Source: Brasenia schreberi (Eukaryota; Streptophyta; Magnoliopsida; Nymphaeales; Cabombaceae). Taken from it: a DNA stretch of 64,000 nucleotides. Shown one piece after another: positions 11,192 through 20,853 of the stretch (its first letter is position 1; every line of letters starts with the position of its first letter). The stretch lies in NCBI GenBank assembly GCA_036023115.1, contig JAYKKT010000061.1, forward strand, positions 18,451,501 to 18,515,500. The letters are read 5' to 3'. The translations under genes were made by a program, and so were the position numbers. The notes beneath the pieces were generated by a model. It did no database searches, was not told where the DNA came from, and worked only from the letters and a program-made list of their open reading frames with translations.

Positions 11192-12641
11192 ATGTCAAAA
11201 TCCAATCCAAGTGAAGTGTCGAGCCAAGTCTCATGCGCATCAAGTTCTCACTCTAGGAGGATTTTCAAAAACAAAATAAAACTAGATGAAATCGGGGACT
11301 TGAGAAGGGAGTTTGAGGCCAAAATCGATGCTCTCAGCCAAGAGGCTGAAGTAGGCGATTCATGTTCATCGAACGGTGAACAAAGGCCTAAAAAGAAATT
11401 TGAAAAACCTCGCAAGCAAAAAGAGGCCTCCGTAATGGAAGGCAACCAATACCACGAGTCCTTCACACAAAAGGACCGTAAAGCCCTACAGCAGTTGCTA
11501 AAAGGGCAGAATAAAGAGAAAAGAAGCTACGCCCTGTCTGATTTCCTTCCTATGGATTACGAAACAGATAGTGACGATGAAATACCGAACTTCCATCGGT
11601 ATGATGGCATGGGAGATCCTAGGTCTCACTTGCAGCTTTTCTCACGTCGAGCCCATAAAAAGAAAAAGGACTCGATGAAATGGGTGTATTGGTTCCCTCT
11701 ATCCCTTAAAGGCACAACTGCCAAATGGCTGGCTTCCTACGACTTAAGCCAGTTCGCTACTTTTGAAGAGTTAGCGAACTGCTTCATGCAAAGATTTGCA
11801 CACAACGTAGAAGTCACGCCAACCCTGAATACCTTAAGGGATACAAAGCAAGGCATGAACGAAGACGTGCATGCCTTCATTATAAGATGGAGGTCGCTTT
11901 TGGGCCAAGTGCGAGAGCCCATATCCGAAGGATGCGCAGTAATGCTCATCCTGGATAATTTCAAAAGCGAGTTAAAAACCCTTCTCTCGCTCCATGAGAT
12001 TTCAACTTTCCATAAGTTGATCAAAAAGGCCTCCCTTTTCGAAACCAACTTGCGAAAAGGACATACGATCACTTATGGAAAGGAAGTGCCATTCCAAAAA
12101 CCCGCTTGGAAAAGCCCATCGCATATGGGCTGCCCACGACGGACAAAGGGGCAAAGCCCCATAAAATCGCCAATGTCCAAGTGGATCCAGGCATGGCGGG
12201 CACTTCCAAAAATTTTGAAAAATTAGAAAATAAGAGGGAACGCAATTTTCAAAAACCGATTGAAAAACGGGAGTATACTCCGCTGGGGCAACCTGTGTCG
12301 GAGGTCCTAGACCTCTTACTTGCCCAGGGCATACGAGGCCATACGAGCCTAATATGGACGATAGCATGTTCCAGGACCACGACTTGTATCCAACCTTTTC
12401 AAAAAATAAGAAGTCGTGGAACATGTTGTTGAACATGGGCTACACGCCCTATAAGAGTCTAGGGGCGCAAAACCAGGGTCTCCTAGAGCCCATCCTGCCT
12501 AGGGCCAACCCAAGCCGATATGGGATCGGCTATACTCCCCGAATATCGCCGGAGCCACCCCTTGTGACCACCTGGGTCAAGGGTGCCCCGGAGCCTGTCT
12601 TAGAAGAGACCTACGATTTAGATCTCCTATTCCGAGTCTAA
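11192..12641 (+). pseudogene. gag-pro: Element C ORF1: gag with frameshift and ~1.4-kb deletion of knuckle and protease
   Basis: ATG at 11192; gag is open through the gag core (MKWVYWFPLSLKGT). One G is lost in the GGGACATACGA run near 12060, shifting the frame; the original gag frame resumes from about 12106. At about 12331 the sequence jumps from the gag segment LLLAQG to the post-protease segment, removing what corresponds to about 22240-23660 in element D, that is the zinc knuckle and the whole protease. The join reads GGCATACGAGGCCATACGAGCC, a short direct duplication. The tail from 12354 keeps the G-patch-like region and the natural LLFRV stop at 12639-12641. Confidence 0.88.
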
Positions 12642-12669
12642 CACGTAGTGTTTTCCCTTTGTAGGTATG
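12637..12669 (+). promoter_or_regulatory. Putative pol 3' splice site, element C
   Basis: TCTAACACG contains the ORF1 stop (TAA, 12639-12641) within a CTAAC branch-point-like motif. TGTTTTCCCTTTGTAG follows (AG at 12663-12664), then GTATGACGGAAG with ATG at 12667. The 23-base distance from branch A to AG is in the usual range. Conserved in A, D, E and F. Function is inferred. Confidence 0.5.
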
Positions 12670-12754
12670 ACGGAAGATCCCTTTTCTAAAAATACCAAAA
12701 ACATTTGAAAAACTTAAAATCAAAAAAATCGAAAAACAAGAAAAACCAAAAACA

Positions 12755-15700
12755 ATGGAAAAACAAAAACTCGAAAAAAGAGTGCTTTGTATAGTTCCCA
12801 AAGTTCTTGTTTTACAAAAACCCAAAAAAATCGAAAATTTGGAAAATACCAAAAAGATTTTGTACATAGCTGCTCCTGGTAGGACTTGGGCAAAAGAAAA
12901 GGATTTCGAAAGAAACGTCGTCTGCATAGCCAGACCAAAAATTTTGAAATCACTTGAAAATCCAAGTACAAAACCAGGTCATTTTGAAAACCACGCATCA
13001 AGTTCCCTCGGGTCTATAGCCCACGAGAATGATCAAAGCCCAGAAATGGATCCCCTTGAGGGAGATCCCACTTCAGAGCTCCCAGAATTTCATAGAATTC
13101 TCGATTTTGAAAGACCTTCCCAATCAGTAGGAGGAGATTTCATAGAGGTGAACCTAGGGGATGATTCCAATCCCAAAACCATCAAAATAGGCGCATGCTT
13201 GCGTGAAATTGAAAAGTTAGCATTCATTGCATTTCTACGAACCTATTTAGATGTGTTTGCATGGACGTATGAAGAAATGCCGGGCATAGATCCCAGCATA
13301 GTCGAGCATCGTCTTCCCTTAGATGCAGGTGTAAAACCCATAAAGCAGAAGCTTAGGAAAATACACCCGAATGTACACACGCAAGTCAAAGAGGGTTTAG
13401 AAGATCTGCTAAAAGCCGGATTTATAAAACCCATTGCGTATTCTGATTGGTTGTCAAATATCGTTGTGGTTCGAAAAACCAATGGGAAAATTCGAATATG
13501 CATCGATTTCAGAAACCTGAATAAAGCCACTCCAAAGGATAATTATCCTTTACCCAACATAGATTTGATAGTCGATAGTACTGCAAATCATGAAATGTTT
13601 TCATTCATGGATGGCTATTCAGGCTATAATCAAATCAAACTAAGTCCACGAGATCAGGGTAAGACCGCCTTCACAACCCCATGGGGCACGTACTGCTATA
13701 CAGTCATGCCCTTTGGTTTGAAAAATGCCGGCGCAACATACCAACGAGCCATGAACACGATCTTCCATGATCAAATTCATGAGCTTGTCGAAGTGTATGT
13801 AGATGATCTCTTGGCGAAATCCAAAACCCGATGCACCCATATCGAATGTTTACAAAAGATTTTCGAAAGGCTTAGGCTTTACAAAGTAAAGCTAAACCCT
13901 CAAAAATGTGTGTTCGGGGTAGAATCAGGGAAGCTTCTAGGCTTTATGCTGAGCCAAAGGGGAATAGAAGTCGACCCCTCTAAGTGTCGAGCCATCATAG
14001 ACATGGCTCCACCCTCCAATCTCACCCAAATCCGTAGCCTCCAGGGTCGATTACAATCCGTTCGCCGATTCATATCGAATCTGGCAACTAGATGCGAACC
14101 CTTCAACAAACTGTTGAGGAAGGGTACGAAGTTCTTATGGGATGACGAATGCCAAAAGTCCTTCGAGAGACTGAAGGCATACTTGGTTAATCCCCCCATT
14201 TTGAATCCTCCAAAACAAGGAAAACCGCTTTTATTATACATCTCCGTGCATGTAAATGCTTTAGGAGCCCTGTTGGCTCAATACGAGGATGACACCCATA
14301 AGGAGTATGCCATCTACTATATTTCGAAAACTCTCTTGGCTTATGAACGAAATTATCAAGCCATGGAGAAGACGTGCTTGGCCCTAGTTTGGGCCTGCCA
14401 GAAGTTCAGACACTATTTCCTAGATCATGAGATCTGGATAGTGTCCAAGCTTGATCCAATCAAGCACTTGTTCGAAAAACCCATTCTCACAGGTAGATTG
14501 GGCAAATGGCAGCTCCTTCTAATGGAGTATGATCTAAAATACCATCACCAGATCTCCATTAAGGGGCAAGCCCTAGCAGATTACGTGGCTGAATTCCCCT
14601 TACAGGACGCATATCCCACTCTTGTCGAAATGCCTGATGAAGGCATATTACAAAACCATTTTCAAAACCACATTTTGGCAAATTCTTTCGAAAACCAAGT
14701 GTGGAAGATGCACTTTGACGGGGCACGAAACCAACGAGGGGCTGGTGCCGGGATCATCCTAATCTCCCCTGAAAAGGGCGAGATTCCCATAGCAGTCCGC
14801 TTAGATTTCGAATGTTCCAACTACGTAGCTGAGTATGAAGCACTCATACAAGGCTTAAGGATTTCGAAAACTCTAGGGGCATCGTGCATTGAGGTCTTTG
14901 GAGATTCGCTCCTTGTCATAAACCAGGTTTTAAAAATTTGGCAAGTACGTAATGAGAAACTACTTCCATATCACGAGTTGGCCACTCGATTGGTCCAAAC
15001 CTTCCAGTCGTGTAAGCTCACACACGTAGGAAGAGAGGACAATGGCATCGCCGATGCCCTCTCCTCCTTGGGCTCAGCCCTGAAGGTCGATCTCATTTTA
15101 GGGACCAGATCTTTGGAAATATGGCGTGCGCCCCATCCATCCACACACGACTTGGATATTTGCCAAAACAACCCAGAGTCTATTGAAAAACCCTGGTTCT
15201 ATGACATAAAACAATTTTTAGAAAATGGGGGATTCACCGAGGATGCCACATCCAAAGATAAGGCATTCATTCGTAAGATTTCGACCCGATACACCATTCT
15301 GGGTGGGGTCTTATACAAAAAGAGTTTTATCGGCATTCTGCTTAGGTGTATCGACCTAGAGGAGGCTAGGATAGTGATGCACGAGTTCCACGATGGAGAA
15401 TATGGAGGTCATGTTAATGCCAACATGATGGCAATGAAAATACTTAGAGGGGGTTATTTTTGGTCCACCCTGAAAAAGGATTGCCACGATCATGTTAGGA
15501 AGTGTCATCCGTGTCAAGTGCATGGGCACGCCATTCATATCCCTTCATCCACATTGCATTCCGCGGTCAGCCCCTGGCCATTTACCATGTGGGCGTTTGA
15601 CATAGTAGGCCCAATATTTCCAAAGGCCTCGAATGGGCATCGTTTTATTTTAGCAGCCACGGAGTATTTCTCCAAGTGGGTAGAAGCCATTTCCCTAACC

Positions 15701-16441
15701 AACGTGCTGGGGCAACATGTGGTGTTTTTCATCCGGAGGAATATCTTAGCTCGATTTGGGGTTCCACGAGACCTTGTGTCTGATAATGGCACCCCATTCA
15801 AGAACGAGTGGATGGTTAAGTTGTGCAACACGTATGGCATAACTCACCACTTCTCTTCGCCCTACTACCCTCAAGGCAACGGCCAAGCCGAAGCTACAAA
15901 CAAGACTCTCATTAGTATAATTGAGAAGACTTTAGAGAAGGGTAGGACGTGGCACGAGAAGCTGGATGAAGCCTTATGGGCTTATAGGACTTCCATCCGG
16001 ACTCCCACGAATGCCACACCATTCGAATTGGTCTATGGCACAAACGCCATTCTTCCCATTCATACTCAACTACATTCATTCCATACATCCATTGCACTCG
16101 ACCTCCCCCTAGAGACGCTTCAGCATGCTAGGGTGGTCGAACTAGATTTGCTAGATCAGAGGCGACTCCTTGCCATGGATCATGCTCGTGCATACTGGCA
16201 AAGGATAGCCCGACATTATGGCAAACACATGAGACCTCGCCACTTTGAAGTGGGAGATCTAGTCTTAAAAACCATCCATTATCGTGGCCCACATCCACTC
16301 GGAAAGTGGCGCCCCAAGTGGGATGGACCCTATGTTGTACGAGCAACCACCACGAACAATTCGTATTGGTTGATCGATGTAGAAGGTAGGAATTTAACAG
16401 ATCCTATCAATATTCAATACTTAAAGAAGTATCATGTGTAG
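12755..16441 (+). CDS. pol: Element C ORF2: pol polyprotein (RT, RNase H, second RNase H, integrase), open
   Basis: The only uninterrupted pol in the window (1228 aa). Order: a lysine-rich leader (1-60), a linker (60-190), reverse transcriptase with VYVDDL (YVDD at 348-351), then an RNase H whose first catalytic Asp position reads YISVHVNALGALL, so it is probably inactive. A second RNase H (about 648-775) carries D655, E693, D717 and D767. Integrase follows, with zinc residues H879, H886, C917 and C920 and catalytic D949, D1010 and E1046 (D,D-35-E), then a C-terminal WDGPYVV (GPY) module. No chromodomain. The RT, dual RNase H, integrase order is the Tat-lineage hallmark. I chose the ATG at 12755 because the ATG at 12667 is closed after 13 codons. 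It would copy RNA and integrate cDNA in virus-like particles, but its own gag and protease are broken. Confidence 0.93.
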   Translation: MEKQKLEKRVLCIVPKVLVLQKPKKIENLENTKKILYIAAPGRTWAKEKDFERNVVCIARPKILKSLENPSTKPGHFENHASSSLGSIAHENDQSPEMDPLEGDPTSELPEFHRILDFERPSQSVGGDFIEVNLGDDSNPKTIKIGACLREIEKLAFIAFLRTYLDVFAWTYEEMPGIDPSIVEHRLPLDAGVKPIKQKLRKIHPNVHTQVKEGLEDLLKAGFIKPIAYSDWLSNIVVVRKTNGKIRICIDFRNLNKATPKDNYPLPNIDLIVDSTANHEMFSFMDGYSGYNQIKLSPRDQGKTAFTTPWGTYCYTVMPFGLKNAGATYQRAMNTIFHDQIHELVEVYVDDLLAKSKTRCTHIECLQKIFERLRLYKVKLNPQKCVFGVESGKLLGFMLSQRGIEVDPSKCRAIIDMAPPSNLTQIRSLQGRLQSVRRFISNLATRCEPFNKLLRKGTKFLWDDECQKSFERLKAYLVNPPILNPPKQGKPLLLYISVHVNALGALLAQYEDDTHKEYAIYYISKTLLAYERNYQAMEKTCLALVWACQKFRHYFLDHEIWIVSKLDPIKHLFEKPILTGRLGKWQLLLMEYDLKYHHQISIKGQALADYVAEFPLQDAYPTLVEMPDEGILQNHFQNHILANSFENQVWKMHFDGARNQRGAGAGIILISPEKGEIPIAVRLDFECSNYVAEYEALIQGLRISKTLGASCIEVFGDSLLVINQVLKIWQVRNEKLLPYHELATRLVQTFQSCKLTHVGREDNGIADALSSLGSALKVDLILGTRSLEIWRAPHPSTHDLDICQNNPESIEKPWFYDIKQFLENGGFTEDATSKDKAFIRKISTRYTILGGVLYKKSFIGILLRCIDLEEARIVMHEFHDGEYGGHVNANMMAMKILRGGYFWSTLKKDCHDHVRKCHPCQVHGHAIHIPSSTLHSAVSPWPFTMWAFDIVGPIFPKASNGHRFILAATEYFSKWVEAISLTNVLGQHVVFFIRRNILARFGVPRDLVSDNGTPFKNEWMVKLCNTYGITHHFSSPYYPQGNGQAEATNKTLISIIEKTLEKGRTWHEKLDEALWAYRTSIRTPTNATPFELVYGTNAILPIHTQLHSFHTSIALDLPLETLQHARVVELDLLDQRRLLAMDHARAYWQRIARHYGKHMRPRHFEVGDLVLKTIHYRGPHPLGKWRPKWDGPYVVRATTTNNSYWLIDVEGRNLTDPINIQYLKKYHV

Positions 16442-17607
16442 GATTTGTATTAAATTCCAGTTTTCGAAAATTTTAGGGATAGCTGCCCTGAGACATGAGA
16501 ATAAGGTGCAAAGGGAAAGTCGTGTGACCCTGAGTGAGAGAATTCGCACTTGTGAAAGAGTGGTCTCTAAAATCGTGGTTACATTTCAAAATCCTTCTTC
16601 TTACAAAGAAAGGCCTAGTTCAACATAGCAAGATACTTGCAAGTAGTACGTGCTATTTCTAAATAGGCTGATCTGGAATGGATCGAGTGTAGGCTTGGGA
16701 TAAGTCCTCCCCTCTTCTCTTCTATTTCCAAAAGGAAAACAAAGGCCCAAATCAAAAGGGAATTTCCCATTTTAAAATCTCTTTCCAAAAGAAAGAAACC
16801 AGACTTCAAAAAGAAAAGTCGATTCTCTTATGAAAATGAGGGATTAAAGAAAAAATACTCCCAAAGGGAGACCCTCTATGAAAAAAAGGAAAAAGTGGCC
16901 AAAAAGCTCAAAAAGAGCAGTTTTCCGCCTTCTATGCCTTAAACCACGGGATGCTTTAGAAGGGACCGTGGTATCTCTTTCCCATCCTTGGCTTATCCCA
17001 AGCTAAAGCATGGTTCATTTCGAGGAATCCTAAAGTAAAAATAGGATTTACATACTTGAATTTCGTCTTGTTTGAGAACTCGACGTTTCGAGTAAAGCGT
17101 AGGAATTTGAAATGAAGCTTGTTTTCTTATAAAACCTCCGCTAGATAAGCGAGTGTTAAGACTCAAACAAGGGCAAGCACGAAGAGCTCGAGATCCTTAG
17201 GATCGAGGCTCAAGACAGTTGTCCCTTTTGTAAATAGCTTTTGTAAATAAGTTTTGAAAACCGAACATCGAACAGCATAGGATTTGCTCACTTGAGCAAT
17301 AGGCCTTGTAAGTCTCTAGAGTTCGACCACATCTGGTCTCTGGGAGGTCGCCACTCTCGGCACCACACCCATGTCATCTACATTCCACACATGGTACTTG
17401 CATAAACATGATCCCATTTAGGACCAGATTCCATAAGTAAGCCCTTTGGCGTGATATCTCCTCCTACCAGAGTTTGTAAATTGAGATTTTGGCTAAAATG
17501 GGACGATCACATATTCTTCGTGGGTAGATCTAGGGAGACATTAAAAGGGGTGTTTGTCATCTTTGTCCTTATCCAAATCTATTTGGACAAGGCCAAAGAG
17601 GGGCATC
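16442..17607 (+). other. Element C 3' untranslated region with polypurine tract
   Basis: About 1.17 kb without a convincing gene, well conserved in D, E and F. It is rich in purines in the first half (AAAAAGGAAAAAG-type runs near 16880) and contains GGTCTCTGGGAGGTCGCC near 17335. It ends in the polypurine tract AAAGAGGGG and CATC directly before the LTR. No ORF here is conserved among copies at the protein level. Confidence 0.75.
17595..17603 (+). promoter_or_regulatory. Polypurine tract, element C
   Basis: AAAGAGGGG, four bases before the LTR start. It primes plus-strand DNA synthesis in LTR elements. Identical in D, E and F. Confidence 0.8.
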
Positions 17608-18439
17608 TGTAAACACCCCGAAATCCCACGAATTCCTTAAAACAAACCTGGTTTTGTAAAAGCAGCCCCAAAGGGCCATTTTGAGTTTGGAAACCCAGGA
17701 GCCTTCCAAACAACCCTGTACATATGTTTTAAACTATATCTTTCAAAAACATACGATATGGCTTTTAAAAAAACCCTTTTAAAACATGTTTTGAAACCCC
17801 GAAGTGGCTTGGCCCGATCAAGACAGGACCAGGAGAGCCAAGAAGAGCCCGGAATTGGAGCACATGTCGAGCCCGGCGCAACAACTCTTGTATCTGATTC
17901 ACATCCCAGGATCTCGAACGTCCAAGACCCTGTTCTTATCAAAATAACATTTGAAGTCATCTCCGGAAGGCAGAAACAGAGGCGGACGACTATGTTGGCG
18001 AAGACCCAACGCAGACTGAGTACTGATGCTGTCAGGCCCCGCACAAATCGTCCGTTTCGAACCCAGCTCGAAGGAGTCAGAGTTCAGTTTGGATTGGATC
18101 TGGACCATATATATCCAGATTCCAATCCAAACCCATATGTGGACTTGGATTTGGATTTGGATCCAGAGATCCAATCCAATATCCATATCCATGGCCCACA
18201 TCACCTTCTCATAAATGGAGGTGGGGCCCACTTGAAATTCACGTGGGACATTGGGCATGAGAGAGAGTGGGGGTGAAAAATATCAAGAGTGTTGTATTAA
18301 GCTTGACTTGTGTGTCAAGTTTGGGTTTAATCATGTGGGTTAGCCTAATTGAGTGGGTTTAAGCTTGTAATTAGCTAAAACCTAACCTAGGGCTGCACCA
18401 ACATGGGGTGATCAAGGTCTATGGGTCATGCTAAGGGAG

Positions 18440-18790
18440 CTCCCTCACCTAAACCTAGCCCAAAATGCCTAAACCTAGCCTAAACCCCTAATCCACCCCT
18501 AATCTGAACCTAATCACCTAACCCACTTCCCTAATCCCGTCCTAATCCCAACCTAATCACCTAACCCACTTCCCTAATCCTTCCCTAAACCTAGATTTAT
18601 TTCCCTAATCCTAGCCTAAACCTAGCCTAATCACCTAACCTAGCTCACTAAATCTCACCCTAAAACCCAACCACCTAACCTAGCCCTAAACCCCTAAACC
18701 ACCCTTAGCCCACGATTTACCCAAACCCCTAGTTTTAAAATATCTGGCCCAACCCTTTCCAGCCCACCTTATCTACATACCACCCTACCT
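18440..18790 (+). repeat. CCTAA-rich, telomere-like degenerate block in U3
   Basis: Irregular runs of CCTAACC, CCTAATC and CCTAAAC, including CCCTAAACCCCTAAACC, which contains the plant telomere heptamer CCCTAAA. Present in every complete LTR of the window. It is degenerate rather than a true telomeric array. Confidence 0.7.
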
Positions 18791-18842
18791 AAACCACCTA
18801 ACCACTACCCTCAGCCCAGCCCTAACCGACCTACCCATCCCC

Positions 18843-18850
18843 TATTTAAA
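18843..18850 (+). promoter_or_regulatory. TATA-like box of the C/D LTR
   Basis: TATTTAAA followed by a C-run and GGGGGCGGG; conserved in A, D/E, F and G. A weaker ATAAATGG lies upstream at 18211-18218 at the place where old LTR I has a perfect TATAAATA. Confidence 0.5.
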
Positions 18851-19124
18851 CCCCCCTCCTTGGGGGCGGGTTTTCTAAGTGGGAGCCCTCACCTCAGCCC
18901 AGCCGACTCCACTCTCCAACCTGTCCGCCTGCTCCACGCCCCAACTGCTCCACCTGCTCCATCAGCTCCACCTGCACCGCCACCTTCCCTCTTCCATCCA
19001 CCACCACCATCCCTCAGCAGGACGCCACCACCTCCACCCAACCGAACCAGCCAACAGCCCAGCCGACTCCACTCTCCAACCTGCCCGCCTGCTTCCCACT
19101 TCATCCGCCACCTCTCCCCATTCG

Positions 19125-19577
19125 GTAAGTACCCTGCACCTTACCAAGCTCCTTTCTCTACTACCTCTCCACTCCTAGCCACCCATCCTATCTTCATCTC
19201 GGCCCCTTTGCCACCACCACTTTAACCTAGCCGAACCTAGTATAACCCAAACGGCCGGCCACTACCTAGCCATCATTTCCCATTCGGCCTTCCCCTAGGT
19301 GTCCTATTCGGCCTTCCCACCAGCTCACCTTTTAGGTCCAGTTTCCCTAAACTCTCAACTCCCCTAGTGACCCTAAGAGCCCGCTCATTCAGCCCCTTTA
19401 AACCCCCTACTTTGAGGCGACATCTACTTGCCACCGGCCACCTTCGAGGCGCCTATCCCGCGCCCCACTTGCAGCCGGCCAGCACTTTTAATCACCTACC
19501 TTCGCGGAGCTCCCGTTTGCAGCCCAAGGCCGAGTCCACGCCCAAGCAAGACCTCTACGGACCAGCTACTCGTAAGT
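19125..19577 (+). promoter_or_regulatory. Pair of 5' splice donor-like sites in the LTR leader
   Basis: CGGTAAGTACC at 19125 and CGTAAGTGTC at 19572 both carry GTAAGT. They lie downstream of the TATTTAAA box and upstream of the acceptor before gag (21071-21072). Both are conserved in LTRs A, D/E, F and G. Together they could define a leader intron; no transcript evidence is available. Confidence 0.45.
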
Positions 19578-19810
19578 GTCTAAACTCGGTCTTTAGTTGT
19601 ACACTTGCTTGAGATTCAATTTGATACGGGGTTGTAATAACGGAGCATAGTCTCCCCCCGCTTGTAATAACGTGGCTTGGCACAACCACACACGTGCACT
19701 CTCTTAGTCGTGCACGATTTTGAACACACACGGGCCTAATCAGCCCCTAATATATAAGTGTACATATACTTTCATTTTCGAAGGGTTTTGTTTAAGTTGG
19801 GTGCGTTGTC

Positions 19811-20318
19811 TTTTAATTCAAGCACTCTCACACACATTGAGCTTTCGCTCTTATTTGAAAGACCCAAGCAAGGGCCGACCTATACTATTTGGGTTTCATT
19901 TCATGTCGTGTGAGTAAGTCTTTCAATTCAAGCACTCTCACACACATTGAGCTTTCGCTCTTATTTGAAAGACCCAAGTAAGGGTCGACCTATACTATTT
20001 GGGTTTCATTTCATGTTGTGTGAGTAAGTCTTTCAATTCAAGCACTTTCACACACATTGAGCTTTCGCTCTTACTCCCAAGACCTTAGTAAAGGCCTTAT
20101 TGCAGTTATATTTGGGTTTCATTTATGTCGTGTGCGTAGTACTTCAATTCAAGCACTTTCACACACATTGAGCCTTCGCTCTTACTCCCAAGACCTTAGT
20201 CAAGGCCATACTGCAATTTATATTTGGGTTTAATTTCATGTTGTGTGTGTAAGTCTTTCAATTCAAGCACGCACCCACATTGAGCCTTCGCTCTTATTTG
20301 CAAGACCCGAGTAAGGGC
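19811..20318 (+). repeat. ~110-bp tandem repeat, five units, C/D LTR
   Basis: TTGAGCTTTCGCTCTTA recurs at about 19837, 19947, 20057, 20168 and 20280. The first two units have GACCCAAGTAAGGG; later ones have GACCTTAGTAAAGGCC. Confidence 0.9.
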
Positions 20319-20345
20319 TCATATACATAAGATATATACATATCT

Positions 20346-20429
20346 CCCTTCGGTTATTTCCCTTCGGTTATTTCCCTTCGGTTATTTCCCTTCGGTTATT
20401 TCCCTTCGGTTATTTCCCTTCTGTTATTT
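20346..20429 (+). repeat. 14-bp minisatellite, six copies, C/D LTR
   Basis: Six tandem copies of CCCTTCGGTTATTT, the last with CTG for CGG. This is the longest version in the window. Confidence 0.92.
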
Positions 20430-20833
20430 CCCTTTCAGTATTGTCTTTACATTTCGGGTTTTCCCTTTGGAGTAGCGTGAGTTTGCATTGCATCTACGCC
20501 ATACCACGAGGTAGGACGCATATTGCATCAAAGCAAGCCCCGCTCGAATTCGCCCATGTAGTGGAGTGTTCATAACACACAAACTAGGTGGCCCGAAAAG
20601 GGATCAAAGAAAAGACTTAGGCACGTACAAATCCACGTGATCTAAAACATGCAATCGCATCTTAAAGACCCGAAATAGACACCTCGAACCGTTTCGTAGA
20701 CTTTCTCTCCAAAACTCGATTTTTGCAAAGCGTACAGACTGACCCTTGCGCATCGGTGCAAGAAGGTCTGCGACGACAAGAGCTTACTTGCTCACAGTCG
20801 CCACGTTTAGAAGTCAGTGTTAAAAATATCTTT

Positions 20834-20853
20834 GCTAGCTTAAGTAAGCTAGC
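20834..20853 (+). other. U5 inverted repeat (hairpin)
   Basis: GCTAGCTTA-AG-TAAGCTAGC, nine-base arms with two bases between. A second hairpin, CTTGCGCATCGGTGCAAG, lies just upstream at about 20745. Both are near the LTR end in all copies, with occasional arm mutations in F. A role in RNA dimerisation or packaging is possible but unproven. Confidence 0.6.

Noticed and set aside
15356..16346. Several 60-100-codon open frames on the minus strand of pol (for example 15535-15840)
   Set aside because: They recur wherever pol recurs, have no start or promoter context, and their conservation is explained by pol on the other strand.
12755..16441. Assignment to chromoviruses or Athila
   Set aside because: No chromodomain after integrase, no envelope-like frame between pol and the 3' LTR, and the second RNase H favours Tat.
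18110..18200. GGATTTGGATTTGGATCC / GGATCCAAATCC segment considered as a microRNA precursor or transposon terminal repeat
   Set aside because: It is a simple-sequence inverted repeat inside U3 with no target duplication or conserved 21-base arm that I can defend.
18860..19225. Proline/serine-rich frames in the LTR leader (also 30200-30460, 44930-45236, 62701-63066)
   Set aside because: Caused by CCACC/CCTCC-rich sequence; overlapping frames in all phases, no conserved start, no known domain.
19367..19612. 81-codon frame in the LTR leader, also at 30679-30924 and 62314-62559
   Set aside because: It spans a GTAAGT site and is closed in both LTRs of element F, so coding is unlikely; more probably a leader exon-like segment.
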